64,000 nt of DNA from positions 152,576 through 216,575 of the forward strand of contig NZ_JYJF01000003.1 of NCBI RefSeq assembly GCF_000955975.1. The letters run 5' to 3'. Source of the DNA: Saccharothrix sp. ST-888 (GTDB lineage Bacteria > Actinomycetota > Actinomycetes > Streptomycetales > Streptomycetaceae). Below are positions 53,069-61,655 of the stretch, one piece after another. Position 1 is the first letter of the stretch. Each line of letters starts with the position of its first letter. The position numbers and the translations under genes are program-made. The notes under the pieces were generated by a model, which worked only from the letters and a program-made list of their open reading frames with translations, did not search any database and was not told the origin of the DNA.

Positions 53069-55249
53069 ATGTTCCACCGAATAGGACAATTCGTCGTCAG
53101 GCGGGCGTGGTGGGTGATCGCCGCCTGGGTCGTCGGCATGATCGCGATCGCTGTGACGGCGCCGACCGTCACCGCGCAGAACGACGAGAGCGCCTTCCTG
53201 CCCAAGCACTACGAGTCCATCCAGGCCTCCCAGCTGCAGGAGAAGGCCTTCCCGGCCAACTTCACCCCCGGCGCCATGCTGCTCTTCGAGCGTACCGACG
53301 GCGGCAAGCTGGACGCTGCCGACCAGGCCACCATGAAGAAGGTGGTCCAGGGTCTGACCGACGAGCACATCAAGGACGTCGAGCAGATCATCCCGGTCGG
53401 TCCGCAGAGCATGTCCAAGGACGGCAAGTACGCGCTGTCCATGGTCGCGATCGACAAGACCGTGATGCAGAAGCCCGAGTCCGCCGACGCCGCCAAGGCG
53501 CTGCGTGAGGACGGCACCAAGCTCACCGAGGGTTCGGCCCTGAAGTACCGGGTCGGTGGTCCGGCGGCGTCGAACCTCGACGCGAAGGACTCCTCGGGTC
53601 TTGCCAACCTCCTGATCGGGCTGGGCAGTTTCGTCCTGATCCTGCTGATCCTCGCGGTCATCTTCCGCAGCATCCTGATCGCGCTGGCGCCGCTGCTGCT
53701 GATCATGGTGGTGGTCTCGCCGACGGCCAACGGCCTGATCAACTACGCCACCAAGCTCTTCGGTCTGAAGGCCGACAACACCATGTCGGCGATCCTGATC
53801 GTGGTGCTGCTCGGTGTCGGTACCGACTACTTCCTCTTCCTGATGTTCCGCTACCGCGAGCGGCTGCGGGCCGGTGAGGACCGCAAGACGGCCGTGGCCA
53901 ACGCGGTCGGCCGGGTCGGCGAGGCGATCACCTCCGCCGCCGGTGCGGTGACCGTCGCCTTCGCGGTGCTGGTGCTCTCCAGCCTCGGCATGTTCAAGGC
54001 GCTCGGCCCGGCGCTCGCCATCGCGGTCGTCACCACCGCCATCGCCTCGGTCACCCTGGTGCCCGCCGTGCTGTCGGTGATTCCCGCGAAGGGTCTGTTC
54101 TGGCCCGGCAAGAAGTGGATGGAGGAGCCCCGGGGCGCTCGCTTCGCCGCCCTCGGCCGGATGGTCCAGCGCCGCCCCGCCATGGTCGCCCTGGCCTCCG
54201 GCGGTGTCCTGGTCGCCCTCACCCTGGCCGCCCTCGGCTACAAGGGCACCTTCGACCTGGCCGGCAGCTCGATGCCGAAGGACAAGGAGTCCATGGTCGT
54301 CCAGACCAAGCTGATGGACGCCTTCTCGGCGGGTGCGGCCGACCCGAGCCACATCTACGTCACCAGCACCACCGACGGCGCCAAGCTCGACGAGAGCGCC
54401 CTGCGGACCTACGCGGGCAAGCTCGCCGAGGTCCCGGGGGTCGCCCAGGTCGAGCCGAAGCCGCAGCTCAGCAAGGACGGCACCACGGCGGACTTCACCG
54501 TCCTGCTCAAGGACGACCCCGCGAGCAACGCGGCGATCTCCACCATGGACAAGCTGCGGAACACCGCTCACGCGGACACCCCGGCCGGCACCAAGGCGTA
54601 CGTCGGCGGCATCACCTCCGTGTACAAGGACATCAACACGGCGATGGCGCACGACTACAAGCTGGTCTTCCCGATCGCCGGCCTGCTGATCATGCTGATC
54701 CTCGGCCTGCTGCTGCGCAGCGTCGTCGCCCCCTGGTACCTGATGGCCTCGGTGGGTCTCGGCTTCGGCGCCACGCTCGGCGCCACCAGCCTGATCTTCC
54801 AGCACGTCGCGAACCAGCCGGGCCTGATGTTCATGCTGCCGATCTTCATCTACCTCTTCGTGGTGGCGATCGGAACCGACTACAACATCCTGATGGTCGC
54901 CCGACTGCGCGAGGAGGCCGCCGAAGGGCGTTCGCCGCGCGAGGCGGCGGCGGAGGCGATCCGCCACGGCGGTCCGACCGTCGGTGCGGCCGGCTTCATC
55001 CTGGCCGCGTCCTTCGCGACCTTCATGCTGGCGGGCAACGTCCTGTTCAGCGAGATCGGCTTCTCGATCGCCTTCGGCATCATCGTGGCGGCGTTCGTGA
55101 TGGCGCTCTTCTTCACCCCGGCCGTCACCGCGCTGCTCGGCCGTGCCGCCTGGTGGCCCGGTCACGGCGAGCTGGCCGGGCACGGGACTCCGGCTCCGCT
55201 GGCCGCCGTCCCCTACGAGGACGACCGGGAGCCCGCCGGCCGTTCCTGA
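53069..55249 (+). CDS. MMPL-family (RND superfamily) membrane exporter
   Basis: 726 residues. Starts MFHRIGQFVVRRAWWVIAAW, with AGGAGG ideally placed. Two MMPL halves: first with NTMSAILIVVLLGVGTDYFL (Asp in GTDY), second with FIYLFVVAIGTDYNILMVAR; about 12 TM helices and two outer domains. It resembles the ActII-3 type and other RND exporters of streptomycetes that remove antibiotics or lipids with the proton gradient. It has its own promoter with a perfect palindrome and ends at a strong terminator, so it is a single-gene unit. Cargo unknown. About 22 kb downstream of, and distinct from, the other MMPL gene. Confidence 0.93.
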   Translation: MFHRIGQFVVRRAWWVIAAWVVGMIAIAVTAPTVTAQNDESAFLPKHYESIQASQLQEKAFPANFTPGAMLLFERTDGGKLDAADQATMKKVVQGLTDEHIKDVEQIIPVGPQSMSKDGKYALSMVAIDKTVMQKPESADAAKALREDGTKLTEGSALKYRVGGPAASNLDAKDSSGLANLLIGLGSFVLILLILAVIFRSILIALAPLLLIMVVVSPTANGLINYATKLFGLKADNTMSAILIVVLLGVGTDYFLFLMFRYRERLRAGEDRKTAVANAVGRVGEAITSAAGAVTVAFAVLVLSSLGMFKALGPALAIAVVTTAIASVTLVPAVLSVIPAKGLFWPGKKWMEEPRGARFAALGRMVQRRPAMVALASGGVLVALTLAALGYKGTFDLAGSSMPKDKESMVVQTKLMDAFSAGAADPSHIYVTSTTDGAKLDESALRTYAGKLAEVPGVAQVEPKPQLSKDGTTADFTVLLKDDPASNAAISTMDKLRNTAHADTPAGTKAYVGGITSVYKDINTAMAHDYKLVFPIAGLLIMLILGLLLRSVVAPWYLMASVGLGFGATLGATSLIFQHVANQPGLMFMLPIFIYLFVVAIGTDYNILMVARLREEAAEGRSPREAAAEAIRHGGPTVGAAGFILAASFATFMLAGNVLFSEIGFSIAFGIIVAAFVMALFFTPAVTALLGRAAWWPGHGELAGHGTPAPLAAVPYEDDREPAGRS

Positions 55250-55279
55250 CGGTCAGCGGTAGCCCGTAGTCACAGGGCG

Positions 55280-55311
55280 GGGGGCATGCGGTGAGCACAC
55301 CGCATGCCCCC
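55280..55311 (+). terminator. Terminator of the MMPL gene
   Basis: 14-bp perfect stem GGGGGCATGCGGTG (55280-55293) with CACCGCATGCCCCC (55298-55311) and a 4-base loop. Confidence 0.9.
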
Positions 55312-55559
55312 TCATCTGTGCAGGTAAACCCGGTGCGGACGACTGTGGCGAGGGAAACTCTTCCGATCATTTGACCGCCCGCCCGTGCTACAGTCGAAGC
55401 AGTTGCAGTTTTGGTTCCCATGAACGTATGTGTGCGCCTGCTGGTTACCAACCCAACAGGCGCATTTGTTTTGTCCGGTGTTTTGTCTCCGGATGGGGAT
55501 CGCGGCTACTTGGGGCCTACGAGGTGTAGGTCCTGATGCCCCAGAAAGAGGAGACGGTT
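55312..55559 (+). other. Promoter and long 5' leader of the cold-shock gene
   Basis: About 250 bases. A TTGACC at 55371 is a possible -35, but no -10 at normal spacing was found, so the promoter is not fixed. The leader contains the hairpin at 55433-55464. Cold-shock mRNAs commonly carry long structured leaders. Confidence 0.5.
55433..55474 (+). promoter_or_regulatory. Terminator-like hairpin in the cold-shock leader
   Basis: TGCGCCTG (55433-55440) pairs with CAGGCGCA (55457-55464), 16-base loop, followed at once by TTTGTTTTGT. It has the form of an intrinsic terminator placed about 85 bases before the coding region, so it may attenuate transcription in a temperature-dependent way. Confidence 0.6.
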
Positions 55560-55766
55560 ATGGCTACCGGCACCGTGAAGTGGTTCAACAGCGAGAAGGG
55601 CTTCGGCTTCATCGAGCAGGAGGGTGGCGGCCCGGACGTCTTCGCCCACTACTCGAACATCGCCGCCCAGGGCTTCCGTGAGCTGCTCGAGGGTCAGCAC
55701 GTCGAGTTCGACGTCACCCAGGGCCAGAAGGGCCCGCAGGCCGAGAACATCCGCGTCATCGGCTGA
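55560..55766 (+). CDS. Cold-shock protein (CspA family)
   Basis: 68 residues, one cold-shock OB fold. RNP1 is KGFGFIEQ and RNP2 is VFAHYSNI (typical VFVHFSAI), preceded by MATGTVKWFNSEKGFG. It binds single-stranded RNA and DNA and melts RNA structure. Start ATG 55560 has AGGAG 8 bases upstream. It is followed after its terminator by a DEAD-box helicase gene, a frequent partnership for RNA unwinding in the cold. Confidence 0.95.
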   Translation: MATGTVKWFNSEKGFGFIEQEGGGPDVFAHYSNIAAQGFRELLEGQHVEFDVTQGQKGPQAENIRVIG

Positions 55767-55798
55767 CCATCGGCTCACGCCGACAGCTTGTCGCGAAG

Positions 55799-55830
55799 CG
55801 AGGGCCCGCACCGCACGGTGCGGGCCCTCG
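55799..55830 (+). terminator. Cold-shock gene terminator
   Basis: 15-bp stem CGAGGGCCCGCACCG (55799-55813) with CGGTGCGGGCCCTCG (55816-55830) and a minimal loop. Confidence 0.9.
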
Positions 55831-55996
55831 CCCATGCCGCCGAACGGCCGGGGCGGCGCACTTCACCCCTGACGGCCGACCTTCCCCCAGCCCCCGGCTG
55901 GGGGCACCCCATGGACCATTTGCCACGGCACCCGCGATCCTCTGCGATCATCACGCGGTAGCCGCGGCCATCGGCCGACCCAGGACTGGAGAGCCC

Positions 55997-57697
55997 ATGA
56001 CCACCCCTGCCCGCCCGCCGCGCAACCGCACCACGGACCGCCCGCGCGCCACCGACCGCGCCCGTACGGCGGACCGCACCCGCGGCGCCGACCGCGCCCG
56101 TACCTCGTCCGCACCGCGCCGCGCCCCGCGCGCCCGCGCGGCTGCCGCGCCCCAGGTGGCCGAGGACTTCACCGTGGTCGAGGGCACCCCCGCCCGCCCG
56201 GCCGCACAGAGCTTCGCCGAGCTGGAGATGCCCAAGGCACTGCTCTCCGCGCTCGCCAAGGAAGGCGTCACCGAGCCCTTCCCGATCCAGGCCGCCACGC
56301 TGCCCGACTCGATCGCCGGGCGTGACGTGCTCGGCCGGGGCCGTACCGGCTCCGGCAAGACCCTCGCCTTCGGCCTGCCGCTGCTGGCCCGCACCGCCGG
56401 ACAGCGCGCCTCGGCCCGCCGTCCACTGGCCCTCGTGCTGGTGCCCACCCGCGAGCTGGCCCAGCAGGTCACCGACGCCCTCACCCCGTACGCGAGCGCC
56501 GTCAACCTGCGGATCACCACCGTGGTCGGCGGTATGTCGATCAACAAGCAGTCCAACGCGGTCCGGCGCGGCACCGAGGTCCTGGTCGCCACCCCCGGCC
56601 GACTGGACGACCTGATCAACCGGCAGGACGTCCAGCTCGACGAGGTGCGGATCACCGTCCTCGACGAGGCCGACCAGATGGCCGACATGGGCTTCCTGCC
56701 GCAGGTCACCAAGCTCCTGGAGCAGGTCGCCGAGGGCGGGCAGCGGATGCTGTTCTCCGCCACCCTGGACCGCAACGTCGACCGGCTGGTGCGCCGCTTC
56801 CTGACCGACCCGGTCACCCATTCGGTGGATCCTTCGGCCGGCGCGGTGACCACCATGGACCATCACCTGCTCCAGCTGGAGGCCGCGGACAAGGCCGAGG
56901 CCACCGCGCGGATCGCCGCCCGCGAGGGCCGCGTGATCATGTTCGTGCACACCAAGCACGGCGCCGACCGGCTGGCCAAGCAGCTGCGGGCCAGCGGTGT
57001 GCAGGCCGCCGCGCTGCACGGCGGCAAGTCCCAGCCGCAGCGCAACCGCACCCTGGACCAGTTCCGCGACGGCCAGATCAGCGCGCTGATCGCCACCAAC
57101 GTCGCCGCCCGCGGCATCCACATCGACGGCCTGGACCTGGTCGTCAACGTCGACCCGCCGATCGACCACAAGGACTACCTGCACCGCGGTGGCCGCACCG
57201 CGCGGGCCGGCGAGTCCGGCACCGTGGTCACCCTGGTGCTGCCCGAGCAGCGCCGCGAGGTCAACCGGCTGATGTCCACCGCCGGTATCCGGCCCACCGT
57301 CACCAAGGTCCGCCCCGCCGACTCCGAGCTGACCCGGATCACCGGCGCGCGTACCCCCAGCGGCGTCGCCGTCCTCCCGATCGCGGCCCCGGCCCAGCCC
57401 GCGCCCGCCGCCTCGGCCGCCGGTACGGCCCCGGCCCGCCGCCGGGCGCCCAAGCGCTCCGGCCTGCCCGCCGACGTGGACATCAACGGCAACGCCAAGC
57501 GGCCGCGTCCCAAGCAGCGCTTCGGTGCCACCGGTAGCGCCTCCGGCTCGGGTTCGGGTTCGGCCTCGGGTGAGGGCGGCGGCCGCCGGATGGCAGCCGG
57601 CTTCATCGGCAAGACCTCCGGCCGCTCCAAGCCCGGCTCCGGCTCCAAGAGCGGCTCCAACTACGGCACCGGCCGTCAGCGCCGCAAGTCCGACTGA
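55997..57697 (+). CDS. DEAD-box RNA helicase
   Basis: 566 residues. An N-terminal tail of about 50 residues is made of Arg/Thr/Asp repeats (TTDRPRATDRARTADRTRG), likely RNA-binding. The RecA-like core shows Q motif AKEGVTEPFPIQAATLP, motif I RGRTGSGKTLAF, motif Ia LVPTRELAQQV, motif II VLDEADQMADMGF, motif III SAT, motif V ATNVAARGIHIDGLDLVVN and motif VI HRGGRTARAG. A Gly/Ser/Arg-rich, basic C-terminal tail follows. It unwinds RNA in ribosome assembly or cold growth and lies next to the cold-shock gene. Ends at a strong terminator. Confidence 0.95.
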   Translation: MTTPARPPRNRTTDRPRATDRARTADRTRGADRARTSSAPRRAPRARAAAAPQVAEDFTVVEGTPARPAAQSFAELEMPKALLSALAKEGVTEPFPIQAATLPDSIAGRDVLGRGRTGSGKTLAFGLPLLARTAGQRASARRPLALVLVPTRELAQQVTDALTPYASAVNLRITTVVGGMSINKQSNAVRRGTEVLVATPGRLDDLINRQDVQLDEVRITVLDEADQMADMGFLPQVTKLLEQVAEGGQRMLFSATLDRNVDRLVRRFLTDPVTHSVDPSAGAVTTMDHHLLQLEAADKAEATARIAAREGRVIMFVHTKHGADRLAKQLRASGVQAAALHGGKSQPQRNRTLDQFRDGQISALIATNVAARGIHIDGLDLVVNVDPPIDHKDYLHRGGRTARAGESGTVVTLVLPEQRREVNRLMSTAGIRPTVTKVRPADSELTRITGARTPSGVAVLPIAAPAQPAPAASAAGTAPARRRAPKRSGLPADVDINGNAKRPRPKQRFGATGSASGSGSGSASGEGGGRRMAAGFIGKTSGRSKPGSGSKSGSNYGTGRQRRKSD

Positions 57698-57723
57698 CCG
57701 TCCGCCGGTCTCCGGCTGCTCTC

Positions 57724-57758
57724 CTCCGGCCCGCCAGGTACGCCCTGGCGGGCCGGAG
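57724..57758 (+). terminator. DEAD-box helicase terminator
   Basis: 15-bp perfect stem CTCCGGCCCGCCAGG (57724-57738) with CCTGGCGGGCCGGAG (57744-57758), loop of 5. Confidence 0.92.
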
Positions 57759-57947
57759 TGCTGTCGGGTGCCTCGATGTCGTGCACAGATGAGGAATTGA
57801 CTAAGCGTCAGATACGTGTAGGGGTTGGGCGGGGACCCGATCGTCGTGGACGGTCGCGGTGGTCCGGACGTGATCGTCCAGGGCGGGCCCGGGCAGTACC
57901 TTCGGCCTGCGTAAGGTGTGGTCCGGAACTTCGGCGGACGGGGACGG

Positions 57948-58520
57948 ATGGACATCGGCGCACGGCTGGCCCGGCAGGAGGACTGCCTGGACGAGCTCCT
58001 GGAGGCGCTCGGGTTGGTGTGGACCGACCCGGAGGACCCGCGCGTCGCCGCGTTCGCCGAGCGGGAGCCGAACTATCCGCAGTACCACCGGGTTGGCCAC
58101 AAGCGGCAGTTGGCCGTACAGGAGCTGACCGGGAACCGGCCGCTGGTCGAGCTGCACTACGCCTCGGTGCTCCGGGCGCTGGTGAGCGACGACGATCCGG
58201 GTTCGCCGCGCTGGCTCGCCGCCGTCGTGGTGGCGGCGGTCGGGCGCAGGCGGGTGCAGGAGAGCCTGGTGCGGGCGGTCGAGGAGGGCGACCCGTACCA
58301 GCAGGTCTGTGCGGCGGGTGCCTGGACGTGGGTGCAGGCGCCGCTCGCCTACGCGAGCGAGCAGGACCTGCGGGCCGGGCGGCCGACGCCCGCGAGCCTG
58401 GCGGCGCGGGAGGCACTGGCGGACGTCCGGGAGCGCTACCGGAGCGCGCTGCGGGCGGCACTGGCGGCCTGCCGGGACAGCTGGGCCCGCGAGCAGCTGG
58501 CCGGGCGCTTGGCCGGTTGA
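57948..58520 (+). CDS. Conserved-looking hypothetical protein, soluble and helical
   Basis: 190 residues from ATG 57948 (MDIGARLARQEDCLDELLEA). The sequence is rich in Ala, Arg, Glu and Leu with no signal or membrane segment; it appears all-helical (VLRALVSDDDPGSPRWLAAV, RRRVQESLVRAVEEGDPYQQ). Codon use matches real genes around it. No family is recognised. It may have a HEAT-like or similar helical-repeat fold, which is inference. Alone on its strand between the helicase and the sulfur genes. Confidence 0.65.
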   Translation: MDIGARLARQEDCLDELLEALGLVWTDPEDPRVAAFAEREPNYPQYHRVGHKRQLAVQELTGNRPLVELHYASVLRALVSDDDPGSPRWLAAVVVAAVGRRRVQESLVRAVEEGDPYQQVCAAGAWTWVQAPLAYASEQDLRAGRPTPASLAAREALADVRERYRSALRAALAACRDSWAREQLAGRLAG

Positions 58521-58715
58521 CCCGGGCCGGGGCCGACCGGGGCACCGGCGGAAGGTCACCGGCGTTCGCCTGGACGAGGACGAGGACGCGGACGAGACCG
58601 AGTTCGACCATGCCGCCGATGGGTCGACCGGTCTGATGCGATGTCATGGCGGACGGTCTCACCGAGATGGATCGTCGAGTGGAAAGACGTGCCGCAGCGG
58701 GAGCGGCGCACAGGC

Positions 58716-59759
58716 TCAGGCCGTCAGGCTGGTGATCCGGGTGGTGCGGGTCGCGCGGTCGGCCAGGTCGTAGCGGTGCACCAGGAGCCGGGCGATCTCC
58801 GGGGCGGCGCCGAGGACCGGGGCGATCAGCTCGGCGGCGGCGTCGGTGGCGGCGGAGGCGATCCGGTCGGGGAGCAGCCCCGGCGCCAACAGGTAGGGGG
58901 CGACGGCTACCTGGCGGACGCCGGAGGCGCGCAGCGCGGCGACGGCGTCCGGGACGCGCGGCCCGGTGGCCGAGGCGTAGGCGACCTCGACGGCGGCCCA
59001 GCCCCGGGTGCGCTGCCAGTCGGCGGCGAGTGCGCGGGTGGCGGCGTCGGCGGCCGGGTCCGAGGAGCCGGCGGCGGCCAGGACCACGCCGGTGCCGGCG
59101 CGGACGGCGGCGGAGCCCAGGTCGAGGCCGGACTCGGCCAGGCGGCGGTCCAGAGCGTCGAGGAGCAGCGGGGACGGGCCGAGGACGTCCGCGAGCGGCA
59201 GGTCGGCACCGGCCTCGCAGAGCGCGGCCGGGATGTCGCTCTTGGCGTGGAAGGCCCGGTTGAGGAGCAGCGGGACGGCGACCGCGGGGGCGCCGTCGAG
59301 GCGGCCGAGGACCTGGGGGATGCGCGGGGCGCAGTGGTCCAGGTAGGCGGTGGCGACCTCCAGTGCGGGGCGCAGCGAGCGGAGCCGCCGGACCAGGGCG
59401 TCCACGGTGGCGGCGTGCCGGGGGTCGCGGCTGCCGTGGGCGATCAGCAGCAGCGCCGGGGCGTCGGTCTGCGGGCGGGGGCGGCCGTCCGGCGCCCCGG
59501 CGGACTCGGGGCGGACCGGCAGCCGGGTCCGGGACCGGGCCTGGTTCAGGGGCAGGGCCCGGTCCGCGAGGGGGCGGGCGGGCGCGGCGGCGGAGTCGGC
59601 CGTGCGCGCGGCCGGGGCTCCGGCAGGTGCGCTGGGCCGGGCGGTGAGCGGGTGCGGGCCGTCGAGGTGCCGGGTCGCATCCGGGCAGGCTGCCGCCGCC
59701 GCTCCGGGGCCTGTGGTGAGGCGGTTCGGGGCGGCGGCGGACAGTCTGCTCGTGGACAT
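58716..59759 (-). CDS. Sirohydrochlorin chelatase/CbiX-like protein
   Basis: 347 residues. Starting near residue 100, two CbiX/SirB-type repeats: PALLLIAHGSRDPRHAATVD with LEVATAYLDHCAPRIPQVLG and VAVPLLLNRAFHAKSDIPAA (metal-binding His), then the second half GVVLAAAGSSDPAADAATRA, with VRQVAVAPYLLAPGLLPDRI. The first 95 residues are Ala/Pro/Thr-rich and look disordered; translation may begin further in. The chelatase inserts Fe (or Co) into sirohydrochlorin, giving sirohaem, the cofactor of sulfite and nitrite reductase. This fits the sulfur operon that follows on the right. Confidence 0.88.
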   Translation of the reverse strand: MSTSRLSAAAPNRLTTGPGAAAAACPDATRHLDGPHPLTARPSAPAGAPAARTADSAAAPARPLADRALPLNQARSRTRLPVRPESAGAPDGRPRPQTDAPALLLIAHGSRDPRHAATVDALVRRLRSLRPALEVATAYLDHCAPRIPQVLGRLDGAPAVAVPLLLNRAFHAKSDIPAALCEAGADLPLADVLGPSPLLLDALDRRLAESGLDLGSAAVRAGTGVVLAAAGSSDPAADAATRALAADWQRTRGWAAVEVAYASATGPRVPDAVAALRASGVRQVAVAPYLLAPGLLPDRIASAATDAAAELIAPVLGAAPEIARLLVHRYDLADRATRTTRITSLTA

Positions 59760-59785
59760 GGGCGACCCTTCGGCGCGGTGGGGTG

Positions 59786-60733
59786 TCAGCGGTTGGCGAC
59801 CAGCAGGCCCCGGCTGCGCAGCACGCGGCGCTCCAGCGGGGAGAAGATCAGCAGGTCGATGGCGATGCCGACGAAGAGGATCAGGATGATGCCGAGCAGC
59901 ACCCCGGACATGTCGGAGGCCTCGCGGCTGTTCTCCAGGTAGCGGCCGAGGCCGAGGCCGAGGTCGGGGGAGGACGCGATGAGTTCGGCGGCCATCAGGG
60001 AGCGCCAGGAGAAGGCCCAGCCCTGCTTGAGTCCGGCCAGGTAGCCGGGGAGGGCGGCGGGCAGCAGGACGTGGCGCGCGCCGGCGAGGCCGGTGGCGCC
60101 CATCGTCCGGCCGGCCCGCAGGAACAGCGGCGGGACCTGGTCGACGCCGGAGACCAGCCCGTTGGCGATGGACGGGACGGCGCCGAGCAGGATGACGGCG
60201 TACATCGCGGAGTCGTTGATGCCGAGCCAGATGACGGCGGCGGGCACCCAGGCGACCGAGGGCAGCGACTGCAGGCCGGAGAGGATCGGCCCGATCGCGG
60301 CCCGGACCGGCTTGACCCGGGCGACCAGCAGTCCGATCGGCGTGCCGATGACGACGGCCGCGAGGAAGCCGGAGACGCCGCGCCAGATGCTGGTCCAGAT
60401 GATGGAGAACAGCGTGCCCTGGGTCCACAGGTCCGCCAGGCTCTGCCAGACCATGGCGGGACTGGGCAGCTTGTAGGTGTCGGTGAGTTCGAGGCTGAAG
60501 GCCAGCTGCCAGAGGCCGATCACCAGCACGACGGCGAGTGCCGGGGGGAGGACCTTCTCCCGCAGGGTCTGGGCGAGCGGGGTGCGCTGGACGACGACGC
60601 TGTCCAGCGCGTCCAGGCCCGCGCCGAGGTCCTCGGTGCTGACCGGGGCGTCCTTGGCGGGCCGGATGCGGAGCGGGGCGTCCTCGGCGGGCGCCTCCCG
60701 GACCGGCACGGGTGCGGTGTCAGTGCTTGCCAT
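59786..60733 (-). CDS. ssuC: Sulfonate/nitrate-type ABC transporter permease (SsuC-like)
   Basis: 315 residues from ATG 60733, which overlaps the end of the ATPase gene by 14 bases. A 70-residue charged N-terminus precedes six TM helices. The permease loop is SWRSLMAAELIASSPDLGLG with LPGYLAGLKQGWAFSW; GTPIGLLVARVKPVRAAIGP and FLAAVVIGTPIG are typical for SsuC/TauC. It forms the membrane channel for sulfonates, nitrate or related anions. Genomic context (cysN, CbiX) supports a sulfur substrate. Confidence 0.9.
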   Translation of the reverse strand: MASTDTAPVPVREAPAEDAPLRIRPAKDAPVSTEDLGAGLDALDSVVVQRTPLAQTLREKVLPPALAVVLVIGLWQLAFSLELTDTYKLPSPAMVWQSLADLWTQGTLFSIIWTSIWRGVSGFLAAVVIGTPIGLLVARVKPVRAAIGPILSGLQSLPSVAWVPAAVIWLGINDSAMYAVILLGAVPSIANGLVSGVDQVPPLFLRAGRTMGATGLAGARHVLLPAALPGYLAGLKQGWAFSWRSLMAAELIASSPDLGLGLGRYLENSREASDMSGVLLGIILILFVGIAIDLLIFSPLERRVLRSRGLLVANR

Positions 60734-61523
60734 GGCGGCGGATCTCCCCACGCAGTTCTTCGGTGATCTCGATGGACAGGTCCGCGACGCCGGTGTCCTC
60801 GATGCGGCGCGGCTGGGGCAGGTCGATCCGCCACTCCCGGGCGACCCGGCCGGGGCGGGAGGAGAGCAGGACGACGCGCTGGGCGAGCCGGACGGCCTCG
60901 CGGACGTTGTGGGTGACGAACAGCACGGCCAGCTGCCGCTCGGCCCAGATCCGGGTGATCTCGTCGTGCAGCACGTCCCTGGTGATGGCGTCCAGGGCCG
61001 CGAACGGCTCGTCCATCAGCAGCACCCGGCTGCCCTGGGCGAGTGCCCGGGCCATCGCGACGCGCTGGCGCATACCGCCGGAGAGTTCGTGCACCCGCTT
61101 GTCGTAGGAGCCACCGAGCCGGACCAGTTCGAGCAGTCGCTCGGCCTCCGGGCGGCGTTCGGCGCGCGGGACGCCGGCCAGCCGGAGCGCGAGTTCGATG
61201 TTGCGGCCGGCCGTGAGCCAGGGGAAGAGCGCGTGGTCCTGGAACATCAGCGCGGGGCGGCCGCCGGGGACCTCGATGCTGCCCGCGGTGGGCTTGTCGA
61301 GTCCGGCGACCAGGTTGAGCAGGGTGGACTTGCCGCAGCCCGAGGCGCCGAGCAGGGTGACGAACTCGCCGGGGGCGACGTCGAGCGAGATGTCGTCCAG
61401 TACCGGGGTGGCCGCGCCGGGGCGGCCGAAGGTCTTGTGGACGTGCGAGAGCCGGACGGCGGGGGCGCCGCCGGTGACCTCGCCGCCGAGGGCGGTCTCC
61501 GAGGTGGTCAGTGCCGGGGTCAT
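60720..61523 (-). CDS. ssuB: Sulfonate/nitrate-type ABC transporter ATPase (SsuB-like)
   Basis: 267 residues. Walker A LLGASGCGKSTLLNLVAGL, signature HELSGGMRQRVAMARALA, Walker B RVLLMDEPFAALDAITRD and H-loop VLFVTHNVREAVRLAQR, all as in SsuB/TauB/NrtD. FQDHALFPWLTAGRNIELAL holds the Q-loop. Drives uptake with SsuC and the binding lipoprotein. The gene follows ssuA after 132 bases that contain a 13-bp hairpin. Confidence 0.93.
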   Translation of the reverse strand: MTPALTTSETALGGEVTGGAPAVRLSHVHKTFGRPGAATPVLDDISLDVAPGEFVTLLGASGCGKSTLLNLVAGLDKPTAGSIEVPGGRPALMFQDHALFPWLTAGRNIELALRLAGVPRAERRPEAERLLELVRLGGSYDKRVHELSGGMRQRVAMARALAQGSRVLLMDEPFAALDAITRDVLHDEITRIWAERQLAVLFVTHNVREAVRLAQRVVLLSSRPGRVAREWRIDLPQPRRIEDTGVADLSIEITEELRGEIRRHGKH

Positions 61524-61583
61524 CCGGGCACCTCCTGCGTGAGTGGTCTGGCGATCTGGCGGGAAGCTGGAGCCGGGGCCCGG

Positions 61584-61628
61584 CCCCGCGCCGTCCTGTG
61601 ACTGGGCATCGACCGGGACGGCGCGGGG
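61584..61628 (-). terminator. 13-bp hairpin between ssuA and ssuB
   Basis: CCCCGCGCCGTCC (61584-61596) is exactly complementary to GGACGGCGCGGGG (61616-61628), 19-base loop. It lies inside the transporter operon after the binding-protein gene and may lower the level of ssuB and ssuC or protect the ssuA mRNA. Confidence 0.8.
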
Positions 61629-61655
61629 ACGGACCTCGGAGCTGTGCGGGGCGGC

